From NCBI GenBank assembly GCA_963576725.1, contig OY755242.1, forward strand, positions 65,810,238 through 65,874,237: a DNA stretch of 64,000 nucleotides, in the 5' to 3' direction. Numbering within the stretch: the first letter of the stretch is position 1; every line of letters starts with the position of its first letter. This DNA is from Azorinus chamasolen. Its lineage: Eukaryota > Mollusca > Bivalvia > Cardiida > Solecurtidae. A program made the translations under genes and the position numbers. The notes below the pieces were generated by a model. That model saw only the letters and a list, made by a program, of their open reading frames with translations. It searched no databases and was not told the DNA's origin. Of this stretch, positions 54,538 to 63,870 are shown one piece after another.

Positions 54538-54606
54538 CGAGGGCTTGGTGCAAAACTATTCTAACTCCTTGTGAAGGAGTTAGAATAGTTTTGCACTAAA
54601 CCCTCG
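54538..54606 (-). promoter_or_regulatory. Hairpin immediately upstream of a start codon
   Basis: CGAGGGCTTGGTGCAAAACT and TAGTTTTGCACTAAACCCTCG flank a three-base loop with 33-base arms and two mismatches. It ends two bases before the ATG at 54535, so it would form in the 5' UTR of that exon. Confidence 0.75.
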
Positions 54607-54962
54607 ATTTGTTTTTGAATAGTGTTTCCTACGCGTGTTTTGATTGGCGCGCAAGGAAAAATCGAACAAAGCACGTGAATAATGTGAATAAACATGTGAT
54701 AGAATGTGCAACTAAAAGGATCACGTGCAAACCTAAACAGGACCTTTGGCGTTTGGTTGGAATGCACGCATTGGTAATTACGGCTAGTTTAAACGACCCG
54801 CAACATAATTTGGACATGCCTGACACAAAGATTGGTTTATTTAAAATTCCAGTCCATTAAACACTGTTGCATGATATTTTTGAGTCTTAAATTTAAAAGC
54901 AAGTGCTTAGATTAGAGTGTTTGGGATCCAAACGCACCCCAAACAGTTGTAATACGAACATA
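54607..54962. other. Possible divergent promoter, no gene supported
   Basis: GC-richer sequence upstream of the minus-strand gene. An 83-codon plus-strand frame (54609-54860) has no start or splice context I trust. Confidence 0.3.
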
Positions 54963-55219
54963 CAGTTGAGCTTCGATATCTCGAACTCGGATAGCTTGAA
55001 TTTCGGCATAAAAATTCAGTTCTTCTAAAATTTACAATACAGAATTTTTCTAAACTGTATCAATACGCATAATCATGAAAGCTCATACAAGATTACTTAA
55101 AGTCTGCATTAAACTGTGAACATGAGAAATTGTCAAGATTAGAAATCGGATGGCTCGATCTGTTCTTATCTTTGTAATTTGCATGATCCCTAGAAGTTCG
55201 AGATATTGAAGCTCAGCTG
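54963..55219. mobile_element. pogo/Tigger-like MITE, CAGTTGAGCTTCGATATC type
   Basis: CAGTTGAGCTTCGATATCTC and GAGATATTGAAGCTCAGCTG, flanked by TA. The internal palindrome is mostly deleted. Confidence 0.85.
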
Positions 55220-55273
55220 TACCAGTAAGTGAGTATGATGCAGCATTTGACAAAAGACAAGCACCTGCCTACA

Positions 55274-55697
55274 ACAGAACCTGCATTTAAGAAATAATGA
55301 CGTCATGAATATTAATAAGATTATTTTTTATAATGGCATAATTATTATGGACATAGGACATTTTGGCTCAGACAGAAGCTGTAGAATCAGATCTATATTA
55401 CACCATAAGCAAACAGAGCAGACCCTGATCAGACGGATCCTATAGGAGCCGTCTGATCTGGGTCTACTCTGTTTGCAGATGCACGGAAATGCGCTTATAT
55501 AAGGGAAAGGGTTAAGCGGTCATCAAAAATAGGCCTACGTATGGGTTTGTAAGACAGGTGGTACCTTATTGCAGGTCAAAAGTAATACAAAGAGCTTCTA
55601 TAGGAGCTTCCTGTTTTAACTTTGTCATGCATTAAGCAACCACCTACTTTACTCCTATAATCGATAAATGAATGACCGCTTAACACAGGTTCAACTG
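55274..55697. mobile_element. pogo-like MITE with a family B MITE nested at its TTAA
   Basis: The outer element has CAGAACCTGCATTTAA at left and GCTTAACACAGGTTCAACTG at right, with palindrome GACAGGTGGTACCTTATTGC to its complement. The inner family B element (55287-55515) is bounded by TTAA on both sides, has core GGATCCTATAGGAGCC and ends GGGAAAGGGTTAA. Confidence 0.8.
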
Positions 55698-55784
55698 TAT
55701 AGCACAATTTATAGTAACTGAATTGTGAAAGAAATACTATCAATATAGATTACACTACATGTACATTAAAAACAAATGACGATC

Positions 55785-56000
55785 GGGTCAATACCCTTTG
55801 CATCATATAAACGCGTTAACGGGAACTGTCTGATTAGAGTCTGCTCTATTTGCTGATGGAATGTGAAATATTTGTTTGTTTACTTACTAAAATGGCTACA
55901 ATGTTCCACCATCCTTATTTGATGCTAGATAATTTGTGCATGAATATTCAATATGTATTGAAATTTGAAAAATACACAGAACATGGAAAGAGTAAAGTAA
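55785..56000. mobile_element. family A MITE, core halved
   Basis: Left end ATACCCTTTGCATCATATAA. Half-core AACTGTCTGATTAGAGTCTG. A right arm AAATGGCTACAATGTTCCACC to TGGAAAGAGTAAAG. Confidence 0.7.
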
Positions 56001-56162
56001 TTACATGTACATTGTATTTCATCATGACTATCAGCATTACACTCTATGAAATGCAGTGTCTACTTTATGTTTTATTGATGTATTTAGGGAAAGAGAGTAC
56101 TGTGAAATGGTACACATGGCTAATACAAAAGAACATTTGTCAAACACAGACACGTTGATATA

Positions 56163-56481
56163 CAGTTGAACTCCGATATCTCGAACTTCAAGGGACCATA
56201 CAAATTAGATCGAGATAACAAAGGTTCGAGCCATCTGAATCATAATCTGACCAATATCTCAAGTTTACAGCTTAATGCAGGTCGAAAGTAATGCTGAAAG
56301 CTCCTGCAGGAGCTTTCAGCATTACTTTTGACCTGCATTAAGCTGTCACATGTGTTTCCATACATGTGTAGTGATAAATTTCAGAACAATTCTGTATTGT
56401 AAATTTTGGAATGACCGAACTTTTAGTTCGAGTTATCCCGAAGTTCGAGTTATCCGAGTTCGAGATATCGAAGTTCAACTG
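56163..56481. mobile_element. pogo/Tigger-like MITE against a splice acceptor
   Basis: CAGTTGAACTCCGATATCTC and GATATCGAAGTTCAACTG, each flanked by TA. A near-perfect palindrome is centred on AGCTCCTGCAGGAGCT. Its right end lies 11 bases before the AG of the exon at 56495. Confidence 0.9.
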
Positions 56482-56494
56482 TATACAAATTTAG

Positions 56495-56637
56495 CCTCTT
56501 TTGACCATGGTTTTGACAAACAACATTGGGCTGTGCAAGTTTCATTGGGAGTTACCTCAGGATTACTTATGCACAATATTCAGCTACTGGTTTCTGCGAT
56601 AATGAAAAGTAATGTGTTGGAAGTTAGCCAAACCTAG
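56495..56637 (+). CDS. Terminal coding exon of an unrecognised plus-strand gene
   Basis: After CAAATTTAG two completing bases and 47 codons are open to a TAG at 56635-56637. They read SFDHGFDKQHWAVQVSLGVT, then SGLLMHNIQLLVSAIMKSNV and LEVSQT. A moderately hydrophobic helix in the middle (LLMHNIQLLVSAIM) could be buried or membrane-associated. The acceptor has almost no host-derived polypyrimidine tract, because a MITE ends 11 bases upstream. No earlier exon of the gene could be identified, so the function is open. Confidence 0.5.
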
Positions 56638-57280
56638 GCAACAGTACTCCTTCTTCGGAGATTCGGCACGTTTCAAATCTTGGAAAAGCGCCAAGTAAAT
56701 ATCACTTCTATAAAACATTTTAAATCCTAAACATGACTGCAATGAGGAATATATTATAAGTTTCCAGTACGGCTGTCAAAATGCTAATGGAACAAAATAA
56801 TGCCGAATGGAGACGAATGGTTAGATAAAATGCAAACAGAATAAACTGCCTTAATATTTCCACGAATTTAGCTAAAATGGTCAAAAGCATCCAACATTAA
56901 TATTTATGAGAAGTTAAATGTCCAGCGTTTGACTCTGACTACCTTGACCATTATTGTGTGGGAACCGAGTATATAACATCTTTGCAAACAGTGTATACCC
57001 AGATCCAAGGGCTCCTACGTGTCATAATAACCATTTTCAGCAGCGATAAAGCTTGATATAGCTTTTTTGTTTTAAACTAATATTCCGAAAAGGAGGAGCG
57101 AGTTTTTTATTATTCAGCAGATCAAGGGTCTATGATAGATGTTAATGAAGCATAATGCATGCACTAACTAATTTGTTTTGTAACCCACTAGATGTTCCAG
57201 ACTGAATGGGGAATGAGCCAGAAGTACAGACCAATGATAACATGTTAACTCTTATCCCGCTATGAAAACGTCGCAATGTC
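56638..57280. other. Interval without a gene
   Basis: Unique AT-rich sequence. A worn MITE core lies at about 56985-57020 (AACAGTGTATACCCAGATCC). Confidence 0.4.
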
Positions 57281-57487
57281 TTAACCCTTTCCCTCGTATA
57301 AACGTGTTTTCACAGAGTAGCTCCAAATCAGAAGGCTCCTAGTGGAGCCATCTGATCAGGGTCTGCTCTTTGATTTCTAAAATGTCTACAATGTTCAACA
57401 TTCAATATTTCTTTATAACTATTTTCTTAATGAATATTGAGTAGGTATTGAAATTTAGAATAAACATAGAATAGGGGAAGGGTTTAA
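57281..57487. mobile_element. piggyBac-like MITE, family A, shortened left arm
   Basis: TTAACCCTTTCCCTCGTATA at left, core GGCTCCTAGTGGAGCC, A right arm and GGGAAGGGTTTAA at right. Confidence 0.85.
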
Positions 57488-57903
57488 CTGGCTCTTGTGC
57501 AAGTTTGATAATTCCGAGTTCATCAAGATTGGAGAAACTATTGCCCAGCGTTAGTTATCTCGGATCCTGATGGGATGCCGAGTACCTCGGCATCTCATAT
57601 GGTCTTTGCAATTGTGAGTCAGGTAGACACACATACATTATTTTAGACTCCAATACTATGTACCTTATGAATATTGGAATCATATAGATCGGTTATATGG
57701 TGTACTAAAAGAGTCAAGCATAATTTTGATACACGTACATTTAACAGTTATACAAACACCATATATGGGAAGACAAATAATTTACAGGTGCACCTATGGG
57801 CAATAAATACATTTTGAGTTTCTTAACATATATGTGTTTGTATAAACACGGATATAACCAAACATGTAAGATAAACTAATGTTAAACCTATTTACGCAAC
57901 CTA

Positions 57904-58244
57904 ATGGTAATGAAAAATGTTAGTAACTATTTACTAGTGCAATATTCTAAATTATTTAACAATAATTGTTACGTTATTTTTGAAGAACAAATGGTAATGA
58001 GAAATGTTAGTAACTATTTGCTAGTTCAATATTCTAAATTATTTAACAATAATTGTTACGTTATTTTGAAGAACAAATGGTAATGAGACATGCTAGTAAC
58101 TATTTGCTAGTACAATATTCTAAAATCATTTAACAATAATTGTTACGTTATTTGAAGAGCAAACGGTAATGAGAAATGTTAGTAACTATTTGCTAGTACA
58201 ACATTATAGATCATTTAAGAATAATTGTTACGTTATTTTGAAAA
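57904..58244. repeat. 86-bp tandem repeat, four copies
   Basis: Units start near 57906, 57993, 58079 and 58165, each with GGTAATGAGAAATGTTAGTA and AACAATAATTGTTACGTTAT (itself palindromic). Divergence between units is low. Confidence 0.9.
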
Positions 58245-58334
58245 TTTTGAACTATGGTTGCCGTAGCTGGCATAGGCCCCATGCCTACTTGCTTTATGGT
58301 TCAGTTAAATCTTATCCCACTATCCACGACCTGG

Positions 58335-58508
58335 GTCCATGCTTATAAAACTTTTTAGTTGAGTCTGAGTTCGTTCTAAAGCTTTTGATTGGTCAGATTT
58401 GAGTTCTCAAGCTTTTGATTGGTCAGATTTGAGCCGTTGGCTCAAATCTGACCAATCAAAAACTCGAGAACGAACTCAGACTCAACTAAAAGTTTTATAA
58501 GCATGGAC
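58335..58508. repeat. Long fold-back with inverted CCAAT motifs
   Basis: GGGTCCATGCTTATAAAAC and its complement bound arms of about 75 bp. The left arm carries a tandem duplication of CTTTTGATTGGTCAGATTTG. GATTGG (inverted CCAAT) therefore occurs twice on one side, with its complement on the other. Confidence 0.8.
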
Positions 58509-58801
58509 CCTGACTCGCATTTGCAAACAACTTGGATGCCGATTAAGCACCGAGTAACTCTCATCAGAATCCATTCTCTTTGACGCTCGGTCAACAGTTT
58601 CTTACACGATTTTACGAACCAGAAATAAGTGAAACATTCAATAGATCATCAGAGTTTTGGAAGACACATTTTTCAACACTATAACAATACCCATACTTCG
58701 GGAAGCTGCCTTTTCATACGGCAACACATACGGCCGGAGTAGAATGTATTTTCATGAAAATATCATCGGTAATTTCATATTGCATGCAACGAATCGTATG
58801 C
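58509..58801. other. Worn MITE core, no gene
   Basis: CATTTGCAAACAACTTGGATG and ATCAGAATCCATTCTC near 58520-58580 form a weak core. Otherwise unique. Confidence 0.35.
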
Positions 58802-60306
58802 GGGTGATTCTTCAAAAATGTGTAATATGCTGTCCCTCACCTTTCACATGATTTAAAAGTCATAAAAATTTACTTTTATAAGAATATTTTATCTTTGCCT
58901 AGTTAATATGACATACCTTAGTGAGAATATAGTGATAACCAGTGAGAATTTATGTTCATTTTCTTGGAATCGAGTTTGAAATATGAAAGGGGGTGCAAAA
59001 TTCCCATGTCCCTCATGATACAACACATAATAGAATGAGATATCTTGACCTTAAATCATCATAAATTTGATAATTTTTCTCTATTGATAATGTCATTATA
59101 TTATCATAGAATGAATGAATACAAAATATAGCTGTTAGTTTAATCTTTAGTGGCTTTTTTCAGCTGCTGATTTTTGTCCCTCGATTTCCTGTCAGTACCG
59201 AAACGGTATGGTGTTTTAGCCTGTACCTATTTTATCTTGAAATTAAGGGAAATCCCTTCTGACGTCATCAGAAGGTTTTCCCCATGCAGTCATTATAGGG
59301 TACACTTCGAATTAGCAATCCCAGTTCTATTATAAGAAATGGCCTCCCAAACATCTATTTCTATTGATTATGTTTTTAGGCCGTCAGCACCGTAACGCCC
59401 TCAAACCAGGCAAGCTGAACTATAAATTCATGTTAGCAGATCTTGTCGTATACGCTGTGTGTACACGATGCTTAAATGCATAAAATAATTGAAACATGTA
59501 CTGGGTAAATGCCTGAAATTATGAAAAATAAACAAAATTGTCATTACCGAAACGGTCATTACCGAAACGGCCTGTGTTTCGGTACTGACATAACCCTTAA
59601 TTATTTTGGTATCTTACAACTATTTTGTGAAAATACGACTTTAACTTGCATCCAAACACAAAATAAATAATATTTCTGAATAAATTCAGTACCATTTGGC
59701 TTTACTTTTTGCTGTCATTACCGCAACGTCATTACCGCAACGTCATTACCGAAACGTTTTTCATTCATTTTTTGGCATTTTTTGGCATTTTTTGGCATTT
59801 TTTAAAAGTTGAGCAATGGAAATGTTTGAACTGTATACTTTTACGATAAATTAGTCCTAAAGCTCTTATAAAGCATGCTTTTAGTTAATTAAAAGAAATT
59901 TAGTAACACTTTGGAGACAATTTCGATACATCAAAATCTTAAAAATTAGCTGTTTCCATCACCTTAAGAGACAATTTTTGATTTTGCAAGATGTATTACT
60001 AAAAGAAACAGAATTACGTTATTCATATTCATAATTTACACACATCATGAACGATAAACACCCTTTAACTAAATATTAAGATAAAACGAGGTCCAATTAT
60101 ACATCGTTGCGGTAATGACATTTTCAGGTCATTGGCAATTTATAAAATGGAAAAAAAAATTTCTATTGAACAATCAGCACGGACATTACTCTTTATAAGT
60201 CAAAGACAGTTCATAGTTATGGTATACGTGTTAAGCAAATGGTTTTATGAGCAAAATGTTTTTGAAAAATTTGTAGGCAAAATTACAAATTTTTGAAGAA
60301 TCACCC
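58802..60306. mobile_element. 1505-bp non-autonomous DNA transposon with internal CGAAACGG repeats
   Basis: GGGTGATTCTTCAAAAAT at left and its exact complement at right extend to 25 bp with one mismatch. ATGC flanks both ends as a probable 4-bp target duplication. Inside, about nine copies of a CATTACCGAAACG-like motif in both orientations lie at 59190-60120. No transposase frame was seen. Confidence 0.8.
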
Positions 60307-60497
60307 ATGCCTGTATGCATACCACGTCGTTTGGCAAAACTAATAACCGTAGTTATGGCTAATTAGGAATTACATTAATGGATATAGTTCCTTCATGACA
60401 GTAATTACTTCAACAAAGTTAACGGTACATTTAACATTCATAAAACTCCCAATCGAGAGGGAATGATGCCCGCATATCTCCCATATATTCGGCATAG

Positions 60498-60685
60498 TTA
60501 ACCCTTTCCCTCATATTGACGACTTTTGACGACTCTGTAAAAGTCACTTTGTGAAACCATCTATTTATTACGATGGTTTCAAACTACAACATTCTAAATA
60601 TTCCTTTTCTCTAGTTAATGTCCCTTTTCGGTAGATTTATTCAAAGAGGTTGTATCTAAAAATAGCCTATGATGTAATGGGTTAA
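60498..60685. mobile_element. piggyBac-like MITE, family C, core deleted
   Basis: TTAACCCTTTCCCTCATATT and GATGTAATGGGTTAA with the GCATTTGCTCC palindrome missing. GTGAAACCAT...ATGGTTTCA remains. Confidence 0.85.
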
Positions 60686-61017
60686 ATTGATTAAATGTGT
60701 TAAGTCGTTGTCGGAGGTAGTTAACGTAACTATGGCTTTGTATTTTAAAATGAAGTCAGAATGAGAAATGCGATAGGAGATGCTATGTTAGTTAAGGAAA
60801 TAATTATAGGAAAAAAACCAGTCTGCGGCGTGACAGAGGATAAATATCTTTATTCAGTTCGAGGAATTTCTAAGTTTGTATTTACAAAAAGCTGAAACAC
60901 AATATGATGTTAACTGTACGTATTGTGTGTATTAGAACATCAGTCGCTTATCGTTTAATCGAGTCGCAAAGAGAGTATAGTATATATCATATAAAACATG
61001 CGATACGGCAAAACATG
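60686..61017. other. Interval downstream of the exon at 61018
   Basis: AT-rich. It would be the 3' UTR side of the minus-strand gene. No clear AATAAA was found in the first 100 bases. Confidence 0.35.
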
Positions 61018-61147
61018 TTAAGTATCTTTATTTTCACAACCGTCTAAATAATTATTCAGTTTGATAAATTCTTTTGAGCGTTTCGTAGTGTATAAATCAA
61101 TAATTGCATTCAGGAATTTGACTAAACAGTGTGAAATTTTGGAAGCT
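61018..61147 (-). CDS. Terminal coding exon of an unrecognised minus-strand gene
   Basis: The acceptor ATCTTTTTTCTAG precedes one completing base and 43 codons ending in TAA at 61020-61018. They read ASKISHCLVKFLNAIIDLYT, then TKRSKEFIKLNNYLDGCENK and DT. The lysine-rich helical character and strong acceptor support a real exon. It needs a two-base overhang from an exon further right, which I could not find before the window end. An AATAAA lies inside the last codons (GAAAATAAAG), which is unusual but may be chance. Confidence 0.5.
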
Positions 61148-61206
61148 CTAGAAAAAAGATATTCGTTTTGTTGCTGTTTTATTTTTTTGTACATGAGCAC
61201 AGTTTC

Positions 61207-61436
61207 TTAACCCTTCGCTTTCTATTCACGTCAATATACCTACCTGTAAATAGTGAATAGTAAATAGTGAAGCAGGAGCTGTCTCATCAGGGTCTCCACT
61301 ATTTACAAGTTGATTGTGCAACCAGTGCACTCCACAGCAGGTGACTGCACAGAGAAATACGTGTACACAGTGAAGATATATGTAATTATACAACAGGACA
61401 TGGGTAAAGTTTAAAATTCAGCAAGAGAAGGGTTAA
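61207..61436. mobile_element. piggyBac-like MITE, TTAACCCTTCGCTT ends
   Basis: TTAACCCTTCGCTTTC and AGCAAGAGAAGGGTTAA. Core AAATAGTGAAGCAGGAGCTG...ATCAGGGTCTCCACTATTT. Confidence 0.75.
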
Positions 61437-61446
61437 AATCCGGCCT

Positions 61447-61656
61447 ATGTACATGAGATGCAGAACTGTCACCACGATGTATCACAGGGACAGAGTATTG
61501 CATACTGAAACAACATACGTACTGACTGTGTACATGCGGCTCCTGGTCTGGCTTCTTATTAATTTGTATAAGCATTACGTTCATTTGTCACACGGAACGC
61601 CTCCCATAACATTCGTCTACGTGTGTACATTTTCTATGGTCAACGATAGTCGCCAG
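61447..61656 (+). CDS. Candidate plus-strand first exon
   Basis: An ATG at 61447 opens 70 codons to a strong donor CGCCAG|GTATGCAAG in phase 0. The peptide has a hydrophobic segment (VYMRLLVWLLINLY) that could be a membrane helix. It starts 11 bases after a MITE. There is no matching downstream exon and the opposite strand also has acceptor-like sites, so support is weak. Confidence 0.3.
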
Positions 61657-61900
61657 GTATGCAAGTCTACTGCAAAACCAGAATACTGTAGTCAGTCATT
61701 TTCATGTATTCTATGACCACCCTTTAATGAATTGTCGCATGTGTGTTGTAAACAAACGAGTACATAATTGCATAAAAGAGAAACGTTAAAGATACCTGTT
61801 TGCAACACAATACCGGTCAATAGTACGTCATATTTTGTATATTGGTCTTAGTTGAAATATCGATATAACATGTGTCGCAAAGGCGTCACTCGAAGCATCG

Positions 61901-62125
61901 TTAACCCATTACCTCATAGGCTATTTTTAGACACAGCTTCCTTGAATAAATCTACCGAAAAGGAGCATTAACTAGAGAAAGGGAAAAATTTAGAATGTGT
62001 AGTTTGAAACCATTGTGATAAATAGAGCATTTGCTCCTATAGGAGCAAATGCTCTATTTATCGCAATGGTTTCACAAAATGACTTTTACAGAGGCATCAG
62101 AAGTCAATATGAGGGAATGAGTTAA
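61901..62125. mobile_element. piggyBac-like MITE, family C, inverted, full length
   Basis: TTAACCCATTACCTCATAGG at left and GAGGGAATGAGTTAA at right. A perfect core is centred on TTTGCTCCTATAGGAGCAAA. The left flank recurs unoccupied at 62611-62687. Confidence 0.9.
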
Positions 62126-62319
62126 AGCCAAATAAAAATACTAATAGGGCAGAAAGGACCGTGACAATCAACTTATGAGTAAACATTTATGACAACTACT
62201 GACTGCAAAATAAGACAACTTATTTTGCATAATACTTTTAATATAACCGTTCCAATACAACGTAGGATTTATAACAACCTGCATTGCTACTCTATCGACA
62301 TAACGACTTCACACACTTA

Positions 62320-62960
62320 GTATAATGCATTACAACATCATGCACTTTATACACTGCACTGCGACTTTATACACTTTATATACTACATTACCACTTAACA
62401 TACAGTAAAACCTCTCTATAACGGGCACTAAATTGTGTTAATTAGTTGGCACTTAGGACAGGTGGCTGCTTAAAGCGAGGTGAAAGTAAAACAGAACGCT
62501 CCTATAGGAGCGTTTTGTTTTACTTTCACATTGCTTTAAGCAGCCATCTGCCTTTCAAACAAAGTACTTGAAGCAATTTAGTGGCCGTTATAGAGAGGTT
62601 TTACTGTACGTCTTTTTTGTATACTGGTCTTAGTTGCAATATCGATATAACATGTGTCGCAAAGGCGTCACACGAAGCATCGTTAAAGCATAGTATAATG
62701 CATTACGACAACATGCACTTTATACTCTGCACTTCGACTTTATACTTAATAATGTATACGTTTTATACTGCATTACGACTTTATACCACTTTATGTACTG
62801 CATTACGACTTTAAACTCTTTATACTGCTTGAGAAATTATACACTTTATATACTGCATAACGAAATTAATCAAATTATACACTTTTTTGTCTTTCTAGAC
62901 TGCATTGCGACGTAATACGTTTTTTACTACATTACGGCTTTATACACCGCTGTACGGTTA
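62320..62960. repeat. CTTTATAC / GCATTACGA minisatellite, split by a MITE
   Basis: Degenerate units such as TGCATTACGACTTTATAC and CACTTTATATACTGC fill 62320-62400 and 62695-62960. A pogo-like MITE lies between. Confidence 0.65.
62403..62606. mobile_element. pogo/Tigger-like MITE, CAGTAAAACCTCTC type, full length
   Basis: CAGTAAAACCTCTCTATAAC and GTTATAGAGAGGTTTTACTG, TA on both sides. Core GGTGGCTGCTTAAAGCGAGG to its complement, centred on CGCTCCTATAGGAGCG. Confidence 0.92.
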
Positions 62961-63110
62961 TATACGGCGTGGTGGTTCATATAACTATCATGAAATTGAT
63001 GACATCCTGTCATGCTTGTTACTTTATCTAAACTGATCTAGATGGATATAAAGACGTTTGCTTGAGCATCATGGTATTGTGAAATTGTCGCTACCAATAT
63101 GTGATCATGT

Positions 63111-63325
63111 TTAACCCTTTCACCACCGCAGTCGCATAAATGCACCACGACAAATAGTGCAGTCCCAGATCAGGTACTTCACTATTTGTCTCAATCTCTA
63201 TTTCTATATATGTGCTTTATTCCTTTAAAATTCCGATTTATTTATCTCATTTCCTTATTTTACTGAATGATTTAACAAACTTCGATTGCAGACACCAATT
63301 AGAAATTTGGCACCGAAAGGGTTAA
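63111..63325. mobile_element. piggyBac-like MITE, TTAACCCTTTCACC ends
   Basis: TTAACCCTTTCACCACCG and TTGGCACCGAAAGGGTTAA. Core CAAATAGTGCAGTCCCAGATC with CACTATTTG. Confidence 0.75.
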
Positions 63326-63398
63326 AAGAATTTGAATCCGAATGAAACGCCGAGTGACTTGGTGCCTAATCAGTGTCAGGAAATAGACAAATGTACTA

Positions 63399-63604
63399 CA
63401 TTAAAAACCCCTCTAATGCGACCACCTAAAAGAGGTATAATTCCTGGTGGAAGAGGCAGATGGTAGCTTAATGCAGGACAAAAGTAATGCAGAAAGCTCC
63501 TCTAGGAGCTTTCTGCATTTCTTTTGTCCTGCATTAAGCAACCACCTGTTTATAAGGACAACCATGTTTATTCATTAAGTGGTCGCATTAGAGGGGTTCT
63601 ACTG
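63399..63604. mobile_element. pogo/Tigger-like MITE, ACCCCTCTAATGCGACC type
   Basis: AAAACCCCTCTAATGCGACC and GGTCGCATTAGAGGGGTTCT. Core GGTAGCTTAATGCAGGAC to its complement, centred on AGCTCCTCTAGGAGCT. Confidence 0.85.
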
Positions 63605-63662
63605 TATTAACAATATAGTTGACGACAATATTGCAAACAAAATATACTTAGTCTTGTAAAGT

Positions 63663-63870
63663 TTAACACTTTGCTTGCTAATCTCGATATTACTGGCATT
63701 TGCAAACAGCATGGATCCAGATATTATGCCGAGTAACTCGCCGTTGCATCAGGATCCAAGCTGTTTGGCATTCAGTCAATAGCTTCTCAAACGCTTAAAC
63801 GAAATAAAAAAATCGGTAAGTTAGATGTGTAACATATCGTCGGTGATTTAACCGCAAGCAAAGGGTGAAC
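63663..63870. mobile_element. piggyBac-like MITE, TTAACACTTTGCTTGC ends
   Basis: TTAACACTTTGCTTGC at left and GCAAGCAAAGGGTGAA at right. Core CAAACAGCATGGATCCAG and CAGGATCCAAGCTGTTTG. Confidence 0.7.

Noticed and set aside
61795..61850. Minus-strand exon reading YDVLLTGIVLQT
   Set aside because: It overlaps the duplicated flank of a MITE site and its phase does not fit the exon at 61018.
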